A stretch of 26,788 nucleotides of DNA from JAIXRY01 sp031972855 (GTDB lineage Bacteria; Patescibacteriota; Minisyncoccia; Phycocordibacterales; UBA9973): the NCBI GenBank assembly GCA_031972855.1, contig DALYDY010000009.1, positions 1-26,788 of the forward strand. The letters run 5' to 3'. Under the pieces are notes generated by a model. It did not search any database. It was given only the letters and a program-made list of their open reading frames with translations, and was not told where the DNA came from. Positions 8,660 through 15,668 of this stretch are shown piece by piece. The stretch's first letter is position 1. Every line of letters starts with the position of its first letter. Made by a program: the position numbers and the translations under genes.

Positions 8660-9556
8660 TTAAATCAATTCACTTAATGGATGTTTTGTCATCTGAGATC
8701 TTAAATGTTCTGCGCTGGCTGATAGGTATATGGTAGTGGTTTTTATGTCACTATGACCCATCATCTTTGAAAGGCTGTATATATCACAACCACCCTCAAG
8801 CATTAGTGTTGCAAATGTGTGTCTTAGTTTATGTATTGTAAACTTAAAATTAGCACTTTTTGTTATATGTTTTACTAAATGTTTTAATCCGCTATCGGTA
8901 AATCCAACATTCCTATTAAGAGAACAGAAGAATTCAGGACAAGTCTTATTTAACCTCTTACGTTCTTCTAAGTATCTTTTAAGTGATTGTGCTAAGCCAT
9001 AACTCATAGGGATAATCCGATCCTTACTTCCTTTACCTTGATTTATAAAAATGGTTAGGTTTTCAGTATCAACATCAGTAAGTTTTAATTTAAGGAGTTC
9101 TCTTTTGCGAAGTCCTGCCAACATAAACATAGAGAATATGGCGTGATTTCTATACCTCAAAAACTTATAGTCATACGGATAGTTATATACTATCTCTAAT
9201 AGTTTCAATGCTTCTTGTTTTGTTAATTTAGGAGGTAACCTTTTTTCTAGTTTAGGTAACTCTATATCATCTATATAATTCTTTTTAAGATGTTTTTGTT
9301 CTACACACCAAATAAAGAAGACTTTTAGTGTACTGTGGGAACATATAAAAGTATTTGTCTGCCAATTTCTTGTTGTTCTACCATAGAAAAAGAACTCTCG
9401 AACATTCTTTTCTGTAATCTCGTTAGTTTTGGTAATATTTGCGAACCCGCGATACAAATCAATAACATTTTTATATCTATCAATTGTATCTTTTGAGTAA
9501 CCTCTAATATAAGAGGAATGCTCGTAAAACTTCTGTGCTAATAATTCTATATCCAT
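8660..9556 (-). CDS. Tyrosine recombinase (XerC/XerD-like integrase)
   Basis: This 298-residue site-specific recombinase has an N-terminal SAM-like core-binding domain (about 1-95) and a C-terminal catalytic domain. All catalytic residues are present: R150 in AGLRKRE, K175 in QGKGSKDR, H242 and R245 in HKLRH, H268 in MMGHSD and nucleophile Y277 in TTIYLS. The length matches chromosomal XerC/D, so it could be the host dimer-resolution enzyme. However, the gene lies 32 bp from the 3' end of tRNA-Thr and points away from it, the usual layout of an integrase next to its attachment site. With rusA and a restriction system alongside, an integrase role is favoured. I see no clear promoter just upstream, so it may be read through from the tRNA transcript. 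Confidence 0.88.
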   Translation of the reverse strand: MDIELLAQKFYEHSSYIRGYSKDTIDRYKNVIDLYRGFANITKTNEITEKNVREFFFYGRTTRNWQTNTFICSHSTLKVFFIWCVEQKHLKKNYIDDIELPKLEKRLPPKLTKQEALKLLEIVYNYPYDYKFLRYRNHAIFSMFMLAGLRKRELLKLKLTDVDTENLTIFINQGKGSKDRIIPMSYGLAQSLKRYLEERKRLNKTCPEFFCSLNRNVGFTDSGLKHLVKHITKSANFKFTIHKLRHTFATLMLEGGCDIYSLSKMMGHSDIKTTTIYLSASAEHLRSQMTKHPLSELI

Positions 9557-9588
9557 TTATTTGGATTTGAGTAATTAAGACTATTTTG

Positions 9589-9660
9589 AGCCATCAGTGA
9601 GAATCGGACTCACGCTCTCTCCCTTACCAAGGGAGTGCTTTGCCACTAAGCTATGATGGC
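9589..9660 (-). tRNA. tRNA-Thr(GGU)
   Basis: The minus strand folds as a full cloverleaf. The 7-bp acceptor stem is GCCATCA/TGATGGC, the D stem GCTT/AAGC, the anticodon arm CTCCC-TTGGTAA-GGGAG with anticodon GGT, and the T arm GTGAG-TCCGATT-CTCAC. The discriminator is T and CCA is not encoded. The T-loop starts TCC rather than the usual TTC. It lies just upstream of the recombinase gene and downstream of tRNA debris. Confidence 0.9.
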
Positions 9661-9670
9661 GTATTTGTTT

Positions 9671-9705
9671 TTGAACCGGCGACCAACTATTGGAGAACAG
9701 TGGTC
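9671..9705 (-). pseudogene. tRNA-like fragment (T-arm half plus hairpin)
   Basis: On the minus strand the hairpin GACCA...TGGTC with TTCTCCA in its loop is followed by GCCGGTTCAA, which looks like the start of a T arm. It then runs into unrelated AT-rich sequence with no second T-stem strand and no acceptor end. It reads as a truncated tRNA remnant but cannot be assigned to an amino acid. Confidence 0.4.
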
Positions 9706-9737
9706 GAAACAACCCCCTCAAATTAAGTTTCATCCTT

Positions 9738-9746
9738 ATTATATCA
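9738..9746 (-). promoter_or_regulatory. Extended -10 box reading toward tRNA-Thr
   Basis: On the minus strand TGATATAAT gives a predicted transcript start near 9731, upstream of the hairpin fragment and the intact tRNA-Thr. It is the best promoter candidate for that tRNA. No -35 is evident. Confidence 0.4.
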
Positions 9747-9765
9747 ACATATTTTAATACTTATA

Positions 9766-9817
9766 GGTAGAGCACTGTATTACCATGAATGCGCTCTACC
9801 AGCTGAGCTATGTCGGC
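9766..9817 (-). pseudogene. Broken tRNA-Thr(GGU): 5' half only
   Basis: On the minus strand, from 9817, the sequence matches a canonical bacterial tRNA-Thr: acceptor strand GCCGACA, D arm GCTCAGCTGGTAGAGC, then CATTC and loop ATGGTAA with anticodon GGT. Pairing stops just after the anticodon loop (9780): TACAG follows instead of GAATG, and no T arm or TGTCGGC closes the fold. GGTAGAGC of the D arm is instead repeated inverted as GCTCTACC, in the plus strand 9766-9773 and 9793-9800. This is a truncated gene, not a working tRNA. Confidence 0.7.
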
Positions 9818-9866
9818 TTATTATCTAAAATATAATTTTGTGCCAATTAGTTCTTTTGTAGTATAC

Positions 9867-9888
9867 GCTACATCTGAGTCATATCAGC
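9867..9888 (-). pseudogene. Second, more decayed tRNA-Thr 5' fragment
   Basis: On the minus strand GCTGATATGACTCAG-AT-GTAG-CG aligns with the start of the fragment ending at 9817 with few substitutions and two gaps. The flanking TTATT beyond the 5' end is also shared. It breaks off within the D arm. Confidence 0.45.
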
Positions 9889-9941
9889 TTATTTGTGTTT
9901 TATAATGATAGCTTATTTTTCTTGTGTTTCAAAATATATTA

Positions 9942-9970
9942 TTGACAATATTATTTGTAAAATGTACTAT
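9942..9970 (+). promoter_or_regulatory. Strong sigma70-type promoter
   Basis: TTGACA at 9942-9947, a 17-bp spacer and TACTAT at 9965-9970. The transcript should start near 9977, just before the Shine-Dalgarno-like AGAAAGGA and the ATG at 9995. This rules out the earlier ATG at 9893 as the start. Confidence 0.75.
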
Positions 9971-9994
9971 GAAACAAAAAGAAAGGAAAATAAA

Positions 9995-10528
9995 ATGAGC
10001 AGAAAATTAAAAAAACTTCCGCATGGAAAGACATTACAACAAATGCTAAACATGATGACCTTATTTGCAAAAAAATATCCAAGTAAGGTGCCTGAGTTTT
10101 CAAAAGAGTGTATCGAACTTATTGCAAAATATAACGATGATACACATAATTTTCATATTTTACCTGTAAAAGGTGAGTATGTTGTTGTTATTGGAAACAT
10201 TTACACAACCAAAGAAGAATTAGAATGTATTGCAGCTTCTTTTGGAATTATTAAGTTGAAATTTATAGAGAGTGACAAATTAACAAATCTCGAAAGTTTG
10301 GTTGATAGTGAGAGGTGTATCGGTGTCATTATGGGTGGTGCACCCCATTCTCTTCCTGGAAATGTAGAAGTAAATTTCAAAGAAAAGTTTTTTCCAGCAA
10401 CTGTCGGTGATAAAAGAAGGATTACTAAAAAATCTTTTGAGACTGCCATTGAAAATCTTATGAAGTATAGAACAAGGCTTCATATAATAGAAGATAAAAG
10501 AAACAAAAGCGCCCAATCTAGCAATTAG
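9995..10528 (+). CDS. Unknown protein of 177 residues
   Basis: The frame could open at 9893, but the promoter at 9942-9970 lies inside that extension and a purine-rich AGAAAGGA sits 7 bp before the ATG at 9995, so the latter is chosen. The protein starts MSRKLKKLPHGKTL, has a helical first part and a mixed alpha/beta middle (YVVVIGNIYTTKEELECIAASFGI, then CIGVIMGGAPHSLPG), and ends in a charged tail. There is no membrane segment and no family I recognise. It is the only gene in the window with a good promoter, a leader and a Shine-Dalgarno sequence together. It has its own terminator, so it is a single-gene unit. Confidence 0.7.
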   Translation: MSRKLKKLPHGKTLQQMLNMMTLFAKKYPSKVPEFSKECIELIAKYNDDTHNFHILPVKGEYVVVIGNIYTTKEELECIAASFGIIKLKFIESDKLTNLESLVDSERCIGVIMGGAPHSLPGNVEVNFKEKFFPATVGDKRRITKKSFETAIENLMKYRTRLHIIEDKRNKSAQSSN

Positions 10529-10542
10529 TTTGGGTTTTTATT
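10512..10542 (+). terminator. Rho-independent terminator
   Basis: CCCAATCTA and TAGTTTGGG pair over 9 bp with one mismatch around GCAAT, followed by TTTTTATTTT. The TAG stop codon of the preceding gene lies in the right arm. Confidence 0.7.
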
Positions 10543-10549
10543 TTGGATA

Positions 10550-10578
10550 TTGACTAAGTTTTTATATTGCTGTACATT
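10550..10578 (+). promoter_or_regulatory. Promoter of the 10597 gene
   Basis: TTGACT at 10550-10555, a 17-bp spacer and TACATT at 10573-10578, preceded by TG. The expected leader is about 11 nt and has no Shine-Dalgarno sequence. Confidence 0.6.
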
Positions 10579-10596
10579 TGTAAAAAATAATAAAAA

Positions 10597-11145
10597 ATGA
10601 AAACATTAATATTTGATTCGAATAATCAAGTCTCCCACAGAGTTCTTATTTTTTCACCAACAGATCTAATAAAATATATATACTTGGATAAACTAGTTTT
10701 TAATTTGTATGAAAAATTAAAAATCAGAGACTTTGAAACTCTTTCATGTACAGAAATTCTCCACAAAACTTCACTTTTTGATTTGTACGAAAAACATCCT
10801 TGGTATTTTGAAGAAATAAAAAAGACAGCCGAAAAGGAAAATTTTGTTTCCTCAATCACTTATGTTTGTGAATTGATTATAAATCACAAAAATCACTCCC
10901 ATTTTCCTTGTAGTACTAAAGCATTGGAAAAGGATATAAAGGAAGGTAAAATAAAAGCTGATTATTATGACAAATTTGGTGAAATTGAAGCGGTTGGAAA
11001 CCTGTTTTTAAATTACTTCAAACTCCATTTGAATAAAGACTCTTTTGTTTGTTTTTGGAATTTATTTGTAAATTCAAATTCATCTTTTGGAAATAAAATT
11101 AAAAAGATGTTAATTGATTTCAAAAAAGCCAACGAAGAACATTAA
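10597..11145 (+). CDS. Unknown protein of 182 residues
   Basis: This is a mostly helical, soluble protein rich in Lys, Phe, Asn and Leu, with no signal peptide or membrane segment. Segments such as DLYEKHPWYFEEIKKTAEKE and a His-containing NHKNHSHFPC are visible, but no known catalytic pattern. The ATG at 10597 is supported by the promoter just upstream. The gene is closed by its own terminator at 11147, so it is a separate unit between the tRNA debris and prfB. I cannot assign a family. It may be lineage-specific or the outer edge of the accessory region. Confidence 0.65.
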   Translation: MKTLIFDSNNQVSHRVLIFSPTDLIKYIYLDKLVFNLYEKLKIRDFETLSCTEILHKTSLFDLYEKHPWYFEEIKKTAEKENFVSSITYVCELIINHKNHSHFPCSTKALEKDIKEGKIKADYYDKFGEIEAVGNLFLNYFKLHLNKDSFVCFWNLFVNSNSSFGNKIKKMLIDFKKANEEH

Positions 11146-11146
11146 G

Positions 11147-11167
11147 CCTCCACTTGGAGGTTTTTTT
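11147..11167 (+). terminator. Rho-independent terminator
   Basis: CCTCC-ACTT-GGAGG (extendable by one A-T pair) is followed by seven T. It lies directly after the 182-residue gene and directly before prfB. Confidence 0.85.
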
Positions 11168-11182
11168 ATGCTAAAGTACATT
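11154..11182 (+). promoter_or_regulatory. Possible prfB promoter overlapping the terminator
   Basis: TTGGAG at 11154-11159 in the right arm of the terminator, a 17-bp spacer and TACATT at 11177-11182. The ATG at 11191 is 8 bp after the -10 box, which implies a leaderless or nearly leaderless transcript. Confidence 0.35.
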
Positions 11183-11190
11183 TATATTCT

Positions 11191-12075
11191 ATGGACAAAG
11201 AACAAATAGAAAATCGTATAAAAGAAATAGAAATTGCTATGGAGCAAGTTGATTTTTGGAGTGACAAAAATTCTGCACAAGCAATGATCCGAGAAATTCA
11301 AGATCTAAAAGAAAAAAAAGAAGGCGTTTCAAAATATGATAAAGGAAATACTGTTCTTACTATTATAGCTGGTGCGGGAGGGGATGACGCAGAAGACTTT
11401 GCACAAATGCTCGTACGTATGTATGAAAAGTTTTGTGAAGCACATAATTTCCAAATGTTTCTGAAACACAAGAATGAGAATGATCATGGTGGATATCGCA
11501 ACATTACTTTTTCTATAACAGGAAAAGGCTCATATGGATTTTTGAAATATGAATCTGGAGTACATAGACTTGTTCGCCTCTCTCCATTTAATGCAGATCA
11601 AAAAAGACATACATCTTTTGTTCTTGTAGAAGTTATTCCAGAGATTGCTGAAGTTGAAAGTATAAATATTCCGCCAAGTGATTTGAAGGTTGAACTTTCA
11701 AAATCAAGTGGTCCAGGAGGTCAAAATGTGAACAAAAGAGAAACAGCTGTTCGTATTGTACATATTCCTACAGGACTTGCATCAGGCTCAGACGGAGAGA
11801 GAACTCAAGAAGCAAACAAAGAGCAAGCCATGAAACTTCTACTTGGAAAGCTTATAAAAAAAGCTGAAGAAGAAAAGAAGACTTTAGAAGAGAGTATGCA
11901 AATATCAAAGACAACAGATATTGAATGGGGGAATCAAATTCGTTCTTATGTTCTCCATCCTTACAAAATGGTAAAAGACCATAGAACAGGGGTTGAAACC
12001 TCTCAAGTCGACAAAGTTCTAGATGAGGGAAAAATAGAAGATTTTATAGAATCTGTAAAAAAACAAATTATATAA
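11191..12075 (+). CDS. prfB: Peptide chain release factor 2 (short form)
   Basis: RF2 reads UAA and UGA stops on the ribosome and triggers peptide release. The GGQ motif is at 176-178 in SGPGGQNVNK, and the recognition motif SPF at 131-133 marks RF2 rather than RF1, which has PxT. At 294 residues it lacks about 70 residues of the N-terminal helical domain found in the roughly 365-residue E. coli protein; only one helix and the hinge precede the core. I see no CTTTGA-type programmed frameshift near the start. RF2 together with TGA-ended genes in the window shows that UGA is a stop codon here. It is the first housekeeping gene after the accessory region and has its own terminator. Confidence 0.95.
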   Translation: MDKEQIENRIKEIEIAMEQVDFWSDKNSAQAMIREIQDLKEKKEGVSKYDKGNTVLTIIAGAGGDDAEDFAQMLVRMYEKFCEAHNFQMFLKHKNENDHGGYRNITFSITGKGSYGFLKYESGVHRLVRLSPFNADQKRHTSFVLVEVIPEIAEVESINIPPSDLKVELSKSSGPGGQNVNKRETAVRIVHIPTGLASGSDGERTQEANKEQAMKLLLGKLIKKAEEEKKTLEESMQISKTTDIEWGNQIRSYVLHPYKMVKDHRTGVETSQVDKVLDEGKIEDFIESVKKQII

Positions 12076-12080
12076 GAATA

Positions 12081-12114
12081 AAAAAAGAGCTTTACCTAGA
12101 CAAAGCTCTTTTTT
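12081..12114 (+). terminator. Rho-independent terminator of prfB
   Basis: A perfect 13-bp stem, AAAAAAGAGCTTT against its complement, around ACCTAGAC. The right arm ends in six T. Confidence 0.9.
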
Positions 12115-12148
12115 GTTCCCAAAACAATTTTTTATACATAACTCACAT

Positions 12149-12177
12149 TGATGTCTTTCTTGTGCTGATGGTATAAT
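12149..12177 (+). promoter_or_regulatory. ftsEX promoter with extended -10
   Basis: TTGATG at 12149-12154, a 17-bp spacer and TGGTATAAT at 12169-12177. The ATG of ftsE begins 8 bp after the -10 box, so the mRNA should be leaderless or carry 1-3 nt. Confidence 0.8.
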
Positions 12178-12185
12178 AGATAGTA

Positions 12186-12863
12186 ATGATTCAATTAGAA
12201 AACGTTTCAAAACTGTATCCTGACGATACACTTTCTTTAGATAATATCACCCTGAAAATAAACCAGGGTGAATTTGTGTCAGTTGTTGGCCATTCTGGTG
12301 CAGGTAAAACAACTCTTACAAAATTAATCATGAGAGAAGAATCTCCAACAACAGGAAGTATTCTTGTGGATGGGGTTGATATAAACAAACTCAAAAACCA
12401 TGACCTCACACAATACAGAAGACGTATTGGAGTTGTTTTTCAAGATTTCCGTCTTCTCCAAAATAAAACAGCATACGAAAATATTGCTTTTGCAATGGAG
12501 TCAGCTGGAAAATCAGATGAAGAAATTCAAACAGATGTTCCTCATGTACTTGAACTTGTAGACCTTTCAAACAGAATGATGCATTTCCCAAATCAAATGT
12601 CTGGAGGAGAAAAGCAAAGACTGGCTATTGCTCGTGCGATTATAAATCAGCCAGAAGTTATTATTGCAGATGAGCCAACAGGTAATCTTGATCCAGTTAA
12701 TACTCAAGAAGTTGTAAATATTTTAAAAAAGATTAATGATCTTGGAACAACGATTCTCCTTACAACTCACAATAAAGATGTAATAAAATCATTAGGGAAG
12801 AGAGTTGTTGTTTTTGAAAAAGGCCGAATTATTAGTGATGAAGATAATGTAAGAAAAATATAA
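12186..12863 (+). CDS. ftsE: Cell division ATP-binding protein FtsE
   Basis: FtsE is the cytoplasmic ATPase of the FtsEX complex, which couples division-site signals to activation of cell-wall hydrolases across the membrane. This 225-residue protein has the usual length. Walker A GHSGAGKT is at 35-42, the ABC signature SGGEKQR at 139-145, Walker B ends in D162-E163 (ADEPTGNLD), and the switch histidine is in TTHN. The start is fixed by the promoter just upstream. ftsX follows after 3 bp, so the pair is co-translated. Confidence 0.95.
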   Translation: MIQLENVSKLYPDDTLSLDNITLKINQGEFVSVVGHSGAGKTTLTKLIMREESPTTGSILVDGVDINKLKNHDLTQYRRRIGVVFQDFRLLQNKTAYENIAFAMESAGKSDEEIQTDVPHVLELVDLSNRMMHFPNQMSGGEKQRLAIARAIINQPEVIIADEPTGNLDPVNTQEVVNILKKINDLGTTILLTTHNKDVIKSLGKRVVVFEKGRIISDEDNVRKI

Positions 12864-12866
12864 TTT

Positions 12867-13790
12867 ATGTTTTGGACAAGTTTAAGAAGAATTATTCGTT
12901 CAGGTACAATAAACTTTCGTAGAGCAGGTACTATTTCTCTATCGTCTGTTTTAGTTGTGACTGTTATGCTTATTGTTGTTGGTACTATTATTTTTCTACA
13001 AGCAACACTACAAACAACTCTACAGTCTATTCGTGATAGAGTTGATATAACAGTATCGTTTACAACAAATTCTCCAGAAGAGAGAATACTGCTTTTAAAA
13101 AATGCATTAGAACAATTACCTGAAGTAAAAGAGGTAGAGTATAAAGATAGAACAACTGTTTTGAATGATTTCCGTGAGCGTCACAAAAATGACTATACTT
13201 CACTTCGTGCATTAGATGAATTATCTCAGAATCCTTTCGGTGGAGTTTTGACCGTAAGAGCTAATGATCCTTCAGAATACGAAACAATATCAAATTTCCT
13301 TCAAGAAGAGAATCCAAGTATGAAGCAATATACTGGATTGATTGAACGTATAAATTACTCACAAAATAAAGAAGTTATTGATAGATTGAATGGAATGATT
13401 TCTGGGGCTCAACGTTTTGGTTTTATCCTTACTATTATCCTTGCTTTTATTTCTGCTTTGATTACTTACAATACAATTCGTCTTGCTATTTATATATCAA
13501 AAGAAGAAATTGGGATTATGAAATTGGTTGGTGCCGAAAATAAATATATCAGAGGTCCTTTTATTGTTGAAGGTATAATGTATGGCGTAATAGGAACACT
13601 CATAACTTTGATGTTGTTTATTCCTGCGACACTTTGGGCTAAACACAATATGTATCAATTCTTGGGAATAGATCTGTTCTCTTATTATGGATCAAACTTT
13701 TTCCAAATAGCATTTATTTTGTTTGCTGTTGGAATATTCGTCTCTGTGCTATCAAGTCTGGCTGCAACTCGCAAATATTTAAAAATATAA
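12867..13790 (+). CDS. ftsX: Cell division membrane protein FtsX
   Basis: FtsX is the membrane half of FtsEX. The 307-residue protein has a short cytoplasmic N-terminus, a first membrane helix at about 24-46, an extracellular domain of roughly 120 residues (about 48-165) and three C-terminal membrane helices, the fold of the FtsX/MacB permease family (PF02687). IYISKEEIGIMKLVGAENKYIRGPF is the usual coupling segment between helices 2 and 3. It starts 3 bp after the ftsE stop in the context TATAATTTATG, without a Shine-Dalgarno sequence. pyrG follows after 17 bp. Confidence 0.93.
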   Translation: MFWTSLRRIIRSGTINFRRAGTISLSSVLVVTVMLIVVGTIIFLQATLQTTLQSIRDRVDITVSFTTNSPEERILLLKNALEQLPEVKEVEYKDRTTVLNDFRERHKNDYTSLRALDELSQNPFGGVLTVRANDPSEYETISNFLQEENPSMKQYTGLIERINYSQNKEVIDRLNGMISGAQRFGFILTIILAFISALITYNTIRLAIYISKEEIGIMKLVGAENKYIRGPFIVEGIMYGVIGTLITLMLFIPATLWAKHNMYQFLGIDLFSYYGSNFFQIAFILFAVGIFVSVLSSLAATRKYLKI

Positions 13791-13807
13791 TTTACTGATA
13801 AGATTTT

Positions 13808-15469
13808 ATGAAAAAAGATAATAAACCCCTTAATAAATATATATTCGTTGTAGGAGGGGTGATGTCGTCGGTGGGTAAAGGTATTGCGGCGGCATCTGTT
13901 GGTAAAATTCTCCAAGCTAAAGGTTATAGTGTTACAGCTCTAAAGATTGATCCTTATATTAACGTGGACGCTGGGACTATGAACCCAACAGAGCATGGAG
14001 AGGTTTTTGTGACTAAAGATAGTGATGAAACAGATCAAGATATTGGTAACTACGAGCGTTTTTTGGATATAGATATTACAAAGGTAAACTACATGACAAC
14101 AGGACGTGTCTATCTTTCTGTAATAGAAAAAGAACGTTCAATGTACTACAAAGGTAAGTGTGTAGAGGTTGTACCTCATGTCCCTTTTGAAATTATTGAA
14201 AGAATAAATACTGCAGCAAAAAATGCAAAAGCAGATTTTACTATTGTAGAAATAGGTGGAACTGTTGGTGAGTATCAAAGTATGCTTTTCTTGGAGGCTG
14301 TTCGCATGCTTAAAACAAAAAATCCAAAAGATGTTATTACTATGATGGTCTCATACCTCCCAATACCATCTAAGGTTGGAGAAATGAAAACAAAGCCAAC
14401 TCAGTACGCTGTACGTACTCTTAACTCTGCTGGTATTTTCCCAAACTTCTTGCTTTGTCGCGCAGAAAGATCTCTTGATGAAGTACGCAAAGAAAAGCTT
14501 GCTTTGGCATGTAATATTCCTACAGAAAATATTATTTCAGCACCAGATGTTGATAGTATTTATGATATTCCTCTAAACTTTGAAAAAGAAGGACTTTCTT
14601 CTTCTATTCTAAAAGAGCTTGGTGTAAAAGAAAAAAGACAAAATAAAGATGGTCTTCTTGAATGGAAAAATTTTGTTAAGAAAACAAAATCAAACACTAA
14701 ACAAGTTCGAATTGCTATTATTGGAAAATATTTTGAAACAGGGGATTTTGTTCTAGCTGACTCGTACCTATCAGTTATTGAAGCTTTGAAATATTCAGCT
14801 TATGCCTCAGGAAGACATCCTGTCCTTACTTGGATGAATGCTCTTGATTTCGAGAATAATCCTAAAAAATTACAAGATTTAAAAGATTTTGACGGAGTTC
14901 TTATTCCTGGAGGATTTGGATCTCGAGGTGTAGAAGGAAAATTAAAAGTTATTGAATATGTTCGCAAAAACAAAATCCCATATTTTGGAATATGTTATGG
15001 TATGCAATTGATGGTTATAGAGTATGCTCGCAATGTATTAAAACTCAAAGATGCTAATACTAGAGAAGTTGATCCAAAATCAAAAAATCTTGTAGTAGAT
15101 GTAATGGAATCTCAAAAAGAAAATATCGAAAAAGGAAAATATGGTGGAACTATGAGACTTGGTGCATATGATGCAAAACTCAGAAAGGGAACTATTGCGT
15201 ATGAATCGTATGGACAAGAAAATATTAGTGAGCGTCATCGCCACCGCTTTGAAGTTAATAATGAATATGTTGAAAGTCTCGAAAATGCTGGACTCGTATT
15301 CTCAGGAAAATCACCAAATGGTGACCTATGTGAAATAGCCGAACTTCCAAAAAAAGACCATCCATTTTTCTTGGCGGTTCAATTCCACCCAGAATTCCTT
15401 GCTCGTCCACTTCGCCCACATCCACTCTTCACTGCATTTATACAGGCTTCAATTAAGAATCAGAAATAA
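13808..15469 (+). CDS. pyrG: CTP synthase
   Basis: CTP synthase makes CTP from UTP, ATP and glutamine. The 553-residue protein has the usual length and both domains. The N-terminal synthetase domain has GGVMSSVGKG at about 17-26 and the IDPYINVDAGTMNP UTP/Mg region. The C-terminal class I glutamine amidotransferase domain has GGFGSRG, the nucleophile C396 in GICYGMQ, and H527/E529 in FHPEF. The usual GICLGMQ reads GICYGMQ, a mild change. It is 17 bp downstream of ftsX with no terminator between, so it is probably in the ftsEX transcript. A strong terminator follows. Confidence 0.97.
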   Translation: MKKDNKPLNKYIFVVGGVMSSVGKGIAAASVGKILQAKGYSVTALKIDPYINVDAGTMNPTEHGEVFVTKDSDETDQDIGNYERFLDIDITKVNYMTTGRVYLSVIEKERSMYYKGKCVEVVPHVPFEIIERINTAAKNAKADFTIVEIGGTVGEYQSMLFLEAVRMLKTKNPKDVITMMVSYLPIPSKVGEMKTKPTQYAVRTLNSAGIFPNFLLCRAERSLDEVRKEKLALACNIPTENIISAPDVDSIYDIPLNFEKEGLSSSILKELGVKEKRQNKDGLLEWKNFVKKTKSNTKQVRIAIIGKYFETGDFVLADSYLSVIEALKYSAYASGRHPVLTWMNALDFENNPKKLQDLKDFDGVLIPGGFGSRGVEGKLKVIEYVRKNKIPYFGICYGMQLMVIEYARNVLKLKDANTREVDPKSKNLVVDVMESQKENIEKGKYGGTMRLGAYDAKLRKGTIAYESYGQENISERHRHRFEVNNEYVESLENAGLVFSGKSPNGDLCEIAELPKKDHPFFLAVQFHPEFLARPLRPHPLFTAFIQASIKNQK

Positions 15470-15472
15470 AAT

Positions 15473-15510
15473 AAAAAGTGCGACCCGATGGGTCGTACTT
15501 TTTATTTTTG
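15473..15510 (+). terminator. Rho-independent terminator of pyrG
   Basis: A 14-bp stem including one G-T pair, with core CGACCC-GAT-GGGTCG flanked by AAAAAGT and ACTTTTT, followed by a T-rich tract. It also separates pyrG from the oppositely oriented tRNA-Gln. Confidence 0.9.
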
Positions 15511-15581
15511 TTGCTAGACTAGGACTCGAACCTAGATAGGCGGTACCAGAAACCGCAGTCCTACCATTAGACGATCTAGCA
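15511..15581 (-). tRNA. tRNA-Gln(CUG)
   Basis: The minus strand folds as a cloverleaf: acceptor TGCTAGA/TCTAGCA, anticodon arm GCGGT-TTCTGGT-ACCGC with anticodon CTG, and T arm with GGTTCGAGTCC. The discriminator is A and CCA is not encoded. The weak first pair region beginning with T and the D arm GTCTAATGGTAGGAC are typical of tRNA-Gln. It ends back to back with the pyrG terminator. Confidence 0.9.
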
Positions 15582-15639
15582 ATATAGATTTTTATATCAT
15601 AAATTTAATAAAAACTATAATTTTTATTAACAAAAAGGT

Positions 15640-15668
15640 TTGACTCGGTTTACCATATACCCTATAGT
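15640..15668 (+). promoter_or_regulatory. Promoter of the copper operon
   Basis: TTGACT at 15640-15645, a 17-bp spacer and TATAGT at 15663-15668. The ATG of the csoR-like gene is 9 bp after the -10 box, so the leader should be about 3 nt. The -10 box lies at the centre of the palindrome. Confidence 0.75.

Noticed and set aside
9661..9740. A tmRNA or other structured RNA gene
   Set aside because: There is a hairpin and a T-arm-like piece, but no acceptor stem pairing, no tag reading frame and no 3' closing end.
9661..9817. An intron-containing tRNA: 5' half at 9817-9780, intron, 3' half at 9705-9671
   Set aside because: The 3' part lacks the second T-stem strand and any TGTCGGC to close the acceptor, and no conserved intron core is visible. 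Broken remnants explain it better.
9893..9994. N-terminal extension of the 177-residue protein starting at 9893
   Set aside because: The extension contains a consensus promoter, and a Shine-Dalgarno-like sequence precedes the ATG at 9995.
11168..11191. Programmed +1 frameshift at the start of prfB
   Set aside because: No CTTTGA or similar slippery stop is present, and the upstream ATG frame closes at once.
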